64,000 bases of DNA from Marthasterias glacialis (Eukaryota; Echinodermata; Asteroidea; Forcipulatida; Asteriidae), in assembly GCA_911728455.2 (NCBI GenBank), contig OU452229.1, positions 4,891,574-4,955,573 on the forward strand. Reading direction: 5' to 3'. Shown one piece after another: positions 42,225-54,200 of this stretch. Every line of letters begins with the position of its first letter. Position 1 is the first letter of the stretch. The position numbers and the translations under genes were made by a program. The notes under the pieces are model-generated. The model made no database searches, had not been told where the DNA came from, and saw only the letters and a program-made list of their open reading frames with translations.

Positions 42225-45200
42225 GTAAGTAACACTCACTGACTCCGTAAACGGTACAGTAAACACCCTGTAAATCTTCCCATGACACCACACTACACAT
42301 TTCTCCAACTACCAACAATGCCGTATACGGGCGGATGTTATTTGGCTGTACTGTCCAGTGGCTGTAGCCCGTACACTATATCGCACATGGTCATGGAGGC
42401 TAGGGTAGTAGTAGAGTTCTACATCCATGGCTGTTGTGCAGAAACCTCCTTTGTGCTCTGGGCCTCTGGTGGTGTATACTCGCACATTGTTGAAGGGCAA
42501 ACAAACTTAACGTAGATAGATGTTAATATTTGCATCGGGGGAATGAATATAAATTTCAATTTGCCTCACACCGATGTGTGATAAGCACTGTAATACTCAG
42601 TACAGTAGTTTGTGAAACGTGTAGTGGTGTCATGGGAAGATTTACAGTGTGTTTACTGTCGAGTCCTGTGGAAAAAAAAATCCACAGGCAACTCGGGTAG
42701 GGTTCATTCGCTATTGGTAGTCTTACTCTTATTTTAGTCTTAGCCTTACCTTTATCTGCTCGGTGGTCTAGTGGTTAAGACATCTGCTCTAGTTATGCGG
42801 GAGTCATGGGTTCAAATCCCACCCGAGTCGCCTGTGGATTTTTTTCCACAGGACTCGAAAGTACTAAGTATACAGTGCTTATCACACATCGGTGTAAGGC
42901 AAATTGAAATTTATATTCATTCCCCCGATGCAAATGTTAATATCTATCTAATCGTTTGCGGTACCTGCCGCTAATAATACCGGATTCGAACTGGCCCCTC
43001 GTCACTGCGCGTGCTCGGTGGTCTAGTGGTTAAGACATCTGCTCTAGTTATGCGGGAGTCGTGGGTTCGAATCCTACCCGAGTTGCCTGTGGATTTTTTT
43101 TTTTCACAGGACTCGAAAGCACTGAGTATACAGTGCTTATCACACATCGGTGTCAGGCAAATTGAAATTTATAAACTTAATGTAGCCCACCATGCCAGAA
43201 ACACCGGGTGAATCCCTTCAGTTCACTTTAATAAATGATAATAGAATCCTAAATCCTTATCAATTAGGCTATTTATTAATTAAAATTTAATAAAAAATTG
43301 ATAAGGATTTATCATTTATTAAAGCCCCAGTTAATGCCAATTGGCATTAGTAACTGGAGCACACTGTACTCCTTTGTTTTTTAAATTTTGACTTGAACGG
43401 TTGCAAAAAAAGGAGTACAGTGCCCCAGTTACTGGATCACGTCTAAAATGTATTGCAAAACTGTGAACACAACACGAGGGACCTTTACGTCCCACCCAAA
43501 GGACAAAAGAATAATGGTATAAAAATGTAGGTCTATTGCTTTATGTCTCAAGACCCAGACTTGAACCCACACTCTGCTTATATCAGAAACACCAGAACTT
43601 GAGTCGGGTGCGCTTGACTGCTCAGCCAAAATACGCCGTTTACATAACCAAAAAAAAGGGGCTATGTCGTCATGATTATAACAGGTCTGTGGGCTGTGCA
43701 CGGAAAGATGAAATCTCACCCAGATACTGCACACATGCTTGGTTAGTTTTATTGTAGGGCGCTTTGGGGTATTTTACATAAAGCGCCATATAAATGCATT
43801 TTATTATTATTATTACTTGTCTTCTTCCTTGTTGTAATAGGCCATGGGCAAACTTGCCATCCGACCTCAACTATTTCTCAATCAATATTCGTAGTCTTAC
43901 TCTTATTATAGTCTTAGCCTTACCTTTATCTGCTCGGTGGTCTAGTGGTTAAGACATCTGCTCTAGTTATGCGGGAGTCATGGGTTCAAATCCCACCCGA
44001 GTCGCCTGTGGATTTTTTTCCACAGGACTCGAAAGTACTAAGTATACAGTGCTTATCACACATCGGTGTAAGGCAAATTGAAATTTATATTCATTCCCCC
44101 GATGCAAATGTTAATATCTATCTAATCGTTTGCGGTACCTGCCGCTAATAATACCGGATTCGAACTGGCCCCTCGTCACTGGGCGTGCTCGGTGGTCTAG
44201 TGGTTAAGACATCTGCTCTAGTTATGCGGGAGTCGTGGGTTCGAATCCCACCCGAGTTGCCTGTGGATTTTTTTTTCCACAGGACTCGAAAGCACTGAGT
44301 ATACAGTGCTTATCACACATCGGTGTAAGGCAAATTGAAATTTATAAACTTAATGTAGCCCACCATGCCAGAAACACCGGGTGAATCCCTTCAGTTCACT
44401 TTAATAAATGATGATAGAATCCTAAATCCTTATCAATTAGGCTATTTATTAATTAAAATTTAATAAATAATTGATAAGGATTTATCATTTATTAAAGCCC
44501 CAGTTAATGCCAATTGGCATTAGTAACTGGAGCACACTGTACTCCTTTGTTTTTTAAATTTTGACTTGAACGGTTGCAAAAAAAGGAGTACAGTGCCCCA
44601 GTTACTGGATCACGTCTAAAATGTATTGCAAAACTGTGAACACAACACGAGGGACCTTTACGTCCCACCCAAAGGACAAAAGAATAATGGTATAAAAATG
44701 CAGGTCTATTGCTTTATGTCTCAAGACTGGGACTTGAACCCACACTCTGCTTATATCAGAAACACCAGAACTTGAGTCGGGTGCGCTTGACTGCTCAGCC
44801 ACAATACGCCGTTTACATAACCAAAAAAAAAGGGGCTATGTCGTCATGATTATAACAGGTCTGTGGGCTGTGCATGGAAAGATGAAATCTCACCCAGATA
44901 CTGCACACATGCTTGGTTAGTTTTAATGTAAGGCGCTTTGGGGTATTTTACATAAAGTGCCATATAAATGCATTTTATTATTATTATTACTTTTCTTCTT
45001 CCTTGTTGTAATAGGCCATGGGCAAACTTGCCATCCGACCTCCAATCAATATTCGTAGTCTTACTCTTATTATTTATAGTCTTAGCCTTACCTTTATCTG
45101 CTTGTTCGAAAGGTAAATAATTAAAGGGGCTGTGTCGTCATGATTATAACAGGTCTGTGGGCTGTGCATGGAAAGATGAACTCTCACCCAGATACTGCAC

Positions 45201-48200
45201 ACGTGTGAGCTTGCGGTCAAATCACAAAGGGTGCCATCTTTGTCAAACTGTGATGTGACTGCCGGCGTGCACGTGCGTGTAGTAACTGGGTTATTCCATT
45301 TACTGCTATAATCATGACGACATAGCCCCTTTAAAATACTCTATTTACTACCGTGCTAGTAGTAGACTAGCACTGCAGTGGTACCAGTTGCTCGAGAGGA
45401 TTTTTTTAAAATGCATTTAAAAAGTCCAACATTCATCAATTAGGGGTCGGATAGATCCGGCAATTTCTCCAGGCCATGTTCCTGTATAACTGATGATTCA
45501 AAGGGATTCTTGCTGCGATAATCGAACTCATAGTTCTTCGCTCAGGGTTGTGATTCGGAATTATCACTAGAGCAAGAGGAAGAGGAGAGTGGTGTGCTGT
45601 ATGGAATACATAATGTATATATCATATTTTCAACACAACCCTATAACTTCTTAATTAATCAGCCAATGTCAAGTAGTTTTTGCTTGTGCGTATCCATGGG
45701 ATAAAGAAAACACATGTGAGTGAGAAAAAACATGTTCTGTTCAAATTTAAAACCCAAATGAAATTATGTCTGTCCCATGAGAAACGTTACATTTGTAAAG
45801 ATTTTCTCCACCAGTCTCTTGAAGACTTGTAACATTGTATTAATTTTTGTTAAGTGCAATTAGGCCTAAGTGCAGTCCTCAAATGCTTTTGAATAAACAC
45901 AGCAAACATAATCAGCAAAATACATTATTTTATCATATAGCATTTAAACCTAAAAATGTGTAGGCCTAGGTATTTAGTATGGGTGTCACAACCCGGTACA
46001 GATCATTTGAGTTGGACCTTCGGTTAAACACCCTTGTTCACACCTGCATACAAAACCACAGTTGAAGGCTTCTGTTTTCTATTTGCAGCACATTTATTTT
46101 ACATTATTTACAGTGTTTACGTTATTTACAGTGTTCAATATCCCTCCTTCCGTTTATGGTTCGTCTCTCCTCCCATCTAGTACCTCGCTCTCCACGGGGG
46201 TCGGTTGTCGGTTTACAAACAAGAGATGGGTTCTTCCCAAGTACCAAGCCCTGTAATGCACAATGAATCCTTCTTCATACTACTTATATTTACAACAAGT
46301 TAATTCGTAATACTACAACCAGTCTTTAATTAATTTATGAAGTATTCTCCCATATCATACTTAACAAAACGTCACTCCACTCGTTGACAAGTATAGCGTT
46401 AAATAAACCCAATTCACAAAATGGTTGGCTAAGTTGCCCACAATTCTGGGCCACTCTTCAGTTATTAGAATTAACAACTTTCCTCTCATGAAATTACTAA
46501 TTAATAGCTGCTTCAAATGTACAAACTTCACACTGTTTTCACTTTAAATAATACAATTTAATACGAATGCAACTTACAGGAATACTGGTGAATCCTGGCT
46601 TTTTCCCCCCGTATTACTAAATGCCGTTGCAGGCTTCAAACCTCCGCAAGGTTAGTTATACGGCTAGAGAAAACTTTCTTGGCTCTTTCCGTGAAACTCA
46701 AGCTCTCATTAGCTTTTTCAGTCAAGGTTGGCTGTGCCCTCTCCTTGGCTAACATCAAATTTCATTGAGGTTGGCTACGCCCTCTCCTCGGGAATCTCTC
46801 CTGCCCAATGCTAAAAATTTTCTCTATCCCAGTTTTATCACAGGGGTTCAGGAATGTTCATGTTACCTCCCTAACCTTTCTATGTGTGCACTCAGATAAA
46901 ATTACGAATATTTAATATGCAAATCCAGTTGAAATAAACCAATCAAATGAAATTGTTGAACCTACATTATACATATGCATGCCTTGGGAAGGCTCACCAG
47001 GTTTAAGGAATTTCCAGGGTGCGGTGTGGCCACTTAAATAAAACTTGTTTCTTGTACCCCCATTTAATCATCATGTTCGCTGTTGGGCAATCCACCATTT
47101 TATATTATAATTCTCTTTAGTTATGAAATAAAACTTGAGTAATTTCGCTAATTTCTCCTTCACTCTGTGACACTACCCTCTCCTAGCGAATTACTATTAA
47201 ATACTATACGCTATCACATTTATTCTTCTATTACTGTATTTATACACATCAAAGTTAATTACAATCATAACCATGCACTTTGTCTTAATAACCTAATCGT
47301 TTCCTGGGCATCTGCTCAAGAAGTCTGCTCCGATGTTTTCTGAGCCTTTAATTGCTTTGACACTAAACCTATACTGTTGCAGGGTCAATGCCCATCGCAT
47401 GCATCTGCTATTGTTTACTTTTGCAGTGGTAAGGTATACCAGAGGGTGATGGTCTGTCTCTACAAGGAATTGTTTGCCATACAGGTATATATGAAACTTT
47501 GCAATTCCCCACACCAATGCAAGACATTCGCGTTCAATGACGGCGTATGCAGCTTCTCGTGGCAGCAATTTACGACTAGCGTAAGCGATAGGAAAGAACT
47601 GATTTTCTTCTTCTTGCAGTAGCACAGCACCTATGCCTATATCAGACGCATCAGTTCGCAGAATGTAGGAGCGGCCATGATCAGGCAAATGCAAGATAGG
47701 TGCAGATTCTAAGCGAGATTGCAGGGTCTGAAATGCGCTTTCTTGTGCTTGACCCCATTGTACACGTGTCGGATTGCCTTTCTTCGTCAAATCTGTTAAT
47801 GGCGCTGCAATTGCTGCAAAATTCGGTACAAACTTGCGGTAGTAGTTGATCAGTCCCATGAATGATCTAACATCCTTTTTAGTGCATGGACGTGTCGCGG
47901 TCAGGATTTTTGCGACCTTTTCTGGTTGTGGTACGAGTTTGCCATCACCGATGATGTGTCCTAAAAATTCGAGCGTGTTGTATGCGACTTGACACTTAGA
48001 GGGTTTTGCGGTGAGTTTCGCAGTGCGTAACCGTTCTAAAACTTCTTTTACTACACGGAGGTGTTCATCAAATGAGTGCGTGAAAATCAAAACATCATCA
48101 ATGAAGTTTACAACATTAGACTGGCCCTCGAGAAGTTTTCTCATCATGCGTGTGAAGGTTGCAGGTGCGTTGATCATTCCAAATGGTAGAACAGTGAATT

Positions 48201-51200
48201 GGAATAAACCCTGTGGGGTGATAAATGCGGTCTTATCTTTATCAGGCTCAGAAATTGGAATCTGCCAATACCCTTTTGTGAGATCGAGTTTTGTGAAGTA
48301 TTTAGCGTCTCCCACTTGACCCATAAGGCTTTCCATATTAGGCATCGGCTCTGGATCAAAAATGGTCACTCTGTTCAGTTTGCGAAAATCTACGCAAAAT
48401 CGATTACTTCCATCCTTCTTGCGCACAAGCACAATGGGAGATGCATATTTTGATTGTGATCGCTCAATGACACCCATTTTTAGCATGATGTCGACTTCGT
48501 TCATGATTGTTTCTTGCGTTGCGAACGGAACGGGGTACGCTTTTGAATAAATCGCGTTATCAGTCGTGAGCATTACAGAGTGTTTAATTAGATCAGTGCA
48601 CCCAGGGATATCAGTTAACACATGGGAAAATTCTTTCAAAAGTTGTTGAATATCCTGTGTTTCTGATTCAGTGATGTCAGGACAAATCTGCACGTCTGTC
48701 CATCTTTCTGATTGTTCCACGGGGAACAGCTTTAATTCCGGCATATCTGCTGTTGTTTCATCTTCCTCAGCAATGTTGGTGCATATGTGCTTAAGGCTGT
48801 ATGCAGCATGAACTATTTCGGGCTCGCTTCCGTGCCTTGTCATGTATTTTTTCAGGAGGTTTGCGTGAAATGTTCGCTCTTTGCCATTCATATCTATGCT
48901 ATAATCGTGCTGTGCAACTTGCCTAACAACAGCAAACGGACCCTTCCACTGCATGAGCAATTTATTGGAGTCTGTGGGTAGTAGTACGAGAACTTGATCG
49001 CCTACACGGAAAGTTCTGTCTTTGGTTCTAGTGTCGTAATATCTTCTGTAGCGAGCACTTGATTTTTCCAGTTCGCCTTGCGCTAGTTTACAAGTAGCCT
49101 CAAGTCTATCTTGAAGATCGATAACATACTGGTATGTGCTTTTCACTTCCTCATCTTTGACTGCCTCAGTCCATAGTTCTTTGAGGATAGTGAGTGGTCC
49201 CCTGACTGTCCGCCCGTAAATTAACTCAAATGGGGAGTATCCCAAACTCTCCTGTGGACATTCGCGATACGCGAACAGGAGTGCGGGGATGTACCTGTCC
49301 CAGTCACGTGGCTGATCACAGCACATTTTTCGCAACATACGCTTCAGTGTCCCATTAAACTTTTCTACGAGGCCGTTGCAAATTGGGTGGTATGGTGTGG
49401 TGTGTAGCTGCTTAACTGATAAAAGCCTGCTGACTTCTTTCATGAGATTCGCAGTGAACTGCGTTCCCATGTCTGAGAGGATTTCATGTGGAATGCCTAT
49501 CCTCGAGAAAATTTCTAACAGCGCTTCTGCTACTCGCTCTGTTTCTATTCGAGGTAGAGCAACTGCTTCCGGATACCGTGAGGCGTAATCCACTAGAGTT
49601 AAGATGTACCGGTTACCACGGTGTGTAACTGGATCAATTGGCCCTACAATGTCTACTGCGATGCGTCTAAATGGGGTGTCAATTAACGGCATTCTGCCGA
49701 GGGGTACTTTTGCAACGCGCCCTTTTGCAATCGTCCGCTGACATAGGTCACATGACGCACAGTAACGGCGAACGTCACCTTGTACGCCTGGCCAATAGAA
49801 GTTTGCCAATACGCGATCAGTGGTTTTTGTTGTACCAAGATGACCAGACATCATCGTATCATGAGCAAGTTTCAAGACTTTAGGTCTCAAACTTACTGGT
49901 ACAATCATCTGGTTGATTGGTCTACCATTGTCTATTCCGGGTGAGGTGAATTCCCGAAATAGCAACTGATCAGATATGAAATACCTAACTTCATTAGCTA
50001 GACCAGTTTTCTGAACTTTTCCCTCCTTGGCAAGGCTCCAACACTTGGCCAAAGATGTATCATTAAGCTGGAGTTGTATGACGTCAGCTCGGGACTCTGG
50101 GAAACTTTCGGCTTCCGGAACACTAAGAGGGCGAATATCTCTTGCGCGTTTTTCCTTTTGTGCACGCGTTTCAACGGCGGCCATTGGCGTGTCTAGATTT
50201 GCATTTTCATCTCTTTCGACGACATGCATGGAGCTACGCTGTGCAGTGTCAATGGGTGCCCAAGTGAGTGAAGATAATTTGCACTTCCATCTTTGGTCTG
50301 GATTTTGTGGGTCTCTAGCGCCTGCGATATTGCCTATGATCAAGCCATAAAGTGGGTTTGGCATGCATAGTGCGTTTACTGATCCGACAAAGTAAGGCGT
50401 GTCAATAGAAATATGTGCTACTGGCACACAACGCACAGTACCATCTAACAAGACGCAGTTTTGAGTGGATTTTAGCAACTGATGATCGCCCACTAAGTCG
50501 CGCTTAACTACCACAGTACTGCAGCCGCTATCTCTGAGCACGCTTACCATTCTGTCTCCAACATAACCATCCCTCACCGGCATTTCCTTACCAACTGTGC
50601 AAGCTGCGCTAATTAGCGGGATTTTGCAATCTTCCCTAGCATCGTCACATTCTCTTAGATTACCTGTCCTTAAAGTTAGAGCAGTTTTCTTAGTGATGCA
50701 CCCAGCAACGTCACCCTCAATTCCAACTGCCTCAACATCGGCCTCTTCATCTTCATTATGAACCTGTAAACTAGAACTCTGAGGTCTGTGAGGTTGATAT
50801 TTGCTTTGATTTCTACTTCTACAGTTTCGAGCAATATGCCCTTTCTTTCCACAAATAAAACAATCTCTAGTTTCAGAAAATCCATATGATCTATCCCTTT
50901 GAGCATAGGGAGTCCTATATTTTGAGTCTCTATTCTCATTCACCTTAGTGTCATGAACTACCTTTGGATGGTCATTGGATGATCTAGGATACCTTCTTGC
51001 TAAGGTTTCAGACCCAAGCCGTCTATGGGCTTCCATGTACCTATCGGCTAATTGAGTCATTTCCTCACAACTACTTGGTTTTCGTTCTTTCAAGTACAAT
51101 GCCAAGTCTTTATCACAAGCAGCTAGAATTTGTTCTCTAATGACAAGATCACAAAGCCCCTCATAAGTTTTAGTTCCATCACCTAATTCAATCCATCGGG

Positions 51201-54200
51201 TGAGATAACTCAGTAATCGAATCGAGAACTGTGTGAAGGTTTCGCCTGTTTCTGGTTTAGAGGTCCTGAGCTTTAGTCTAAAACCTTCTTCAGTGAGCTG
51301 ATATCGATGAAGCAATGCTGACTTCAATGCCTGGAAGTCACGTGCTAGTTCAACTGGTAACCTAGCATACACTTCAAGAGCTTTACCTGTCAGTAAACTA
51401 CTCAATGAGCAAGCCCAATCCTCTTCTGGCCACTCGGCGGTAATGGCAAACCGCTCAAAACGACGCAGAAATGAATCCATTTCATCCCTACCATCATTGA
51501 AATTTGGTAGCTTGGGTTGCTTCATTTTCTGTTTTGTTTCAGGTTTTATGGCTTTGGTTACTTTCTTAACCTCTTCAAGTTGAATTTCTAATGCCTTCAT
51601 TTCTTTCAAGTGTTCCCTTTCTTTTGCTCGTTCCTCACGGTCTTCATCTTTAGCTTCCCTGCTTTGCACAAAATGAAGTAAGTCCTTGCCCTCAAGTCCC
51701 ATAGACTTCCCTACTGATATATACTTCTCAAATTCCATGTTAGACAATGCTATGACTACAAGCGATAGGGTGAGTAACAGCTTCACTAATTGCCACTTCC
51801 CTGATGAACCTTCATTCAACTTTAAATCACATTTTATCAACCATACATAGCTTTTCATGCTGTATGTCCGAATGGGTGAATACCGGAACAGTTTTGATCA
51901 AAACGGTAAGATAAAACGTGTTCGGGTCCTGGCAAGGTCGCCAATTGTCACAACCTGGTACAGATCATTTGAGTTGGACCTTCGGTTAAACACCCTTGTT
52001 CACACCTGCATACAAAACCACAGTTGAAGGCTTCTGTTTTCTATTTGCAGCACATTTATTTTACATTATTTACAGTGTTTTACGTTATTTACAGTGTTCA
52101 ATATCCCTCCTTCCGTCTATGGTTCGTCTCTCCTCCCATCTAGTACCTCGCTCTCCACGGGGGTCGGTTGTCGGTTTACAAACAAGAGATGGGTTCTTCC
52201 CAAGTACCAAGCCCTGTAATGCACAATGAATCCTTCTTCATACTACTTATATTTACAACAAGTTAATTCGTAATACTACAACCAGTCTTTAATTAATTTA
52301 TGAAGTATTCTCCCATATCATACTTAACAAAACGTCACTCCACTCGTTGACAAGTATAGCGTTAAATAAACCCAATTCACAAAATGGTTGGCTAAGTTGC
52401 CCACAATTCTGGGCCACTCTTCAGTTATTAGAATTAACAACTTTCCTCTCATGAAATTACTAATTAATAGCTGCTTCAAATGTACAAACTTCACACTGTT
52501 TTCACTTTAATAATACAATTTAATACGAATGCAACTTACAGGAATACTGGTGAATCCTGGCTTTTTCCCCCCGTATTACTAAATGCCGTTGCAGGCTTCA
52601 AACCTCCGCAAGGTTAGTTATACGGCTAGAGAAAACTTTCTTGGCTCTTTCCGTGAAACTCAAGCTCTCATTAGCTTTTTCAGTCAAGGTTGGCTGTGCC
52701 CTCTCCTTGGCTAACAACAAATTTCATCGAGGTTGGCTACGCCCTCTCCTCGGGAATCTCTCCTGCCCAATGCTAAAAATTTTCTCTATCCCAGTTTTAT
52801 CACAGGGGTTCAGGAATGTTCATGTTACCTCCCTAACCTTTCTATGTGTGCACTCAGATAAAATTACGAATATTTAATATGCAAATCCAGTTGAAATAAA
52901 CCAATCAAATGAAATTGTTGAACCTACATTATACATAATGCATGCCTTGGGAAGGCTCACCAGGTTTAAGGAATTTCCAGGGTGCGGTGTGGCCACTTAA
53001 ATAAAACTTGTTTCTTGTACCCCCATTTAATCATCATGTTCGCTGTTGGGCAATCCACCATTTTATATTATAATTCTCTTTAGTTATGAAATAAAACTTG
53101 AGTAATTTCGCTAATTTCTCCTTCACTCTGTGACAATGGGAGTAGACATAAATACTAGTTGTGAAGGAAATAGACGGATCCATGAAGCCCCGCCTACTAT
53201 CGTATTGACCAATCATAGCCTTGACAACACCACTGAAAGTCCGACAAATGTCCGACACGTTAAAAATCCATTAGAAAAGTAAACAAAACTGCCGCCATTG
53301 TTCTGACACACAACAGCACACACAACTGTACTTTTGTTTAGCTTTAATTTTTTCGTATTTCTGGTGGTGCAAATCCCAGTGGTCCTTGTACAGTCGTGTA
53401 CAGCCATGTACAAGTAGTTGTCACAGTGTTCCTGTCTGCATTGTTCTTTGGACTCAATGCACTGCTCAAAAGGCCACAAAACTAAATTTATACCAATTAC
53501 AAGAACCATGTCTGTGTGTGTATTCGATACGTGCGGGCCGCAACCGAACCGCCACTGCGATCATGGCAAGAAAGTCACGCCATTTGCCAGGCAGTTGCTA
53601 AGGTAGGCGGGGCTTAATGGATCGGTCTATCACAAAAAGTCAAGCCATTAATCAGCCATTAACCACCCGAGAAAACAAGTTACAGGAATCCCACGTCCCA
53701 GAAAAACAGTTAGCTATCCCATTAGTACCCCCCACCCTATCCCCCAGAGAAGATCTACCAGTTACGTGTATGTACATGTACATGTACTATAAAGAGTCAT
53801 TTTCACAACTGAGTTGCACTTTGGTGCAATGAAAAGTGGCTGATTAAACACTATTATTAGCAATACCAAGAAGATGTTTTTGAAGATTGATTTGAAAAAT
53901 TGACAGAGATTTAGCAGATTTAATACTGTCAGTAATTCATTCCATAAATTTGGAGCTCTTGACATTTAGACATGGGTACATGAATTGAAGGTAATAAATC
54001 TGACCGTGACAATCACAGTAATTGTGTGCCCAGTGCATTATATAAAAAAGTGCAGTAATTTTGGAAATCACTGGGTATGGTTTCTGATGCCTTGATGTGA
54101 AGTAGAAGGCTCTCATCCATATCCCTGGTCACACTTCAAATTTTGCTTTCATGTCCTGACAATATCAGTTATAAATGTTAAAAGATCAGAAAAAGTTAAG

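Larger units (their letters stand above)
42718..43891 (+). repeat. Tandem duplication, unit 1 (1174 bp)
   Basis: It begins TAGTCTTACTCTTATTTTAG and matches 43892-45055 nearly base for base. It contains two SINE-B copies (42759, 43014), a nested A/T-rich palindrome (about 43205-43330), a palindrome with GGAGTACAGTG arms (43360-43425), a - strand SINE-C head (43471-43640), part of MITE-6 (about 43655-43700) and a SINE-C tail with an ATT microsatellite. Confidence 0.93.
43892..45055 (+). repeat. Tandem duplication, unit 2 (1164 bp)
   Basis: Second unit of the duplication, differing from unit 1 by scattered single bases and short indels (for example GTCACTGGGC for GTCACTGCGC at the second SINE-B). 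The first about 50 bp of a third unit follow at 45056-45105. Near identity implies a recent event or gene conversion. Confidence 0.93.
45984..53135 (-). mobile_element. Complete Gmr1-like Ty3/gypsy LTR retrotransposon
   Basis: The element is 7152 bp: LTRs of 1189 bp (left) and 1190 bp (right), each starting TGTCACAACC and ending TGTGACA, flanked by an exact 5-bp duplication ATGGG (45979-45983 and 53136-53140). One open frame of 1521 codons covers gag and all pol domains. On the coding strand the 5' LTR is 51946-53135 and is followed after ATT by a TGGCGACCTTGCCAGGAC primer-binding candidate; the purine tract AGGAGAGGGTAG abuts the 3' LTR. Domain order is protease-integrase-RT-RNase H, unlike ordinary gypsy elements. 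By eye the LTRs differ at about five bases plus three single-base indels, so the insertion is young. Confidence 0.97.

Noticed and set aside
42197-42229. Start of a CHMP4-like ESCRT gene (MSVFRRLFG resembles MSVFGKLFG)
   Set aside because: No further CHMP4 exon follows on the + strand, whereas phase and presequence fit FECH exon 2 well.
42759-44346. Four tRNA genes in tandem
   Set aside because: These are SINE-B heads: the anticodon arm is lost, and all carry the same hairpin and tail found in dispersed copies at 23813 and 58990.
43429-44802. Duplicated small proteins encoded in the SINE-rich repeat
   Set aside because: Identical frames arise because the 1.17-kb unit is duplicated; they read through SINE-B and SINE-C sequence.
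47377-50350. + strand frames inside the LTR element
   Set aside because: They are antisense shadows of the 1521-codon gag-pol frame.
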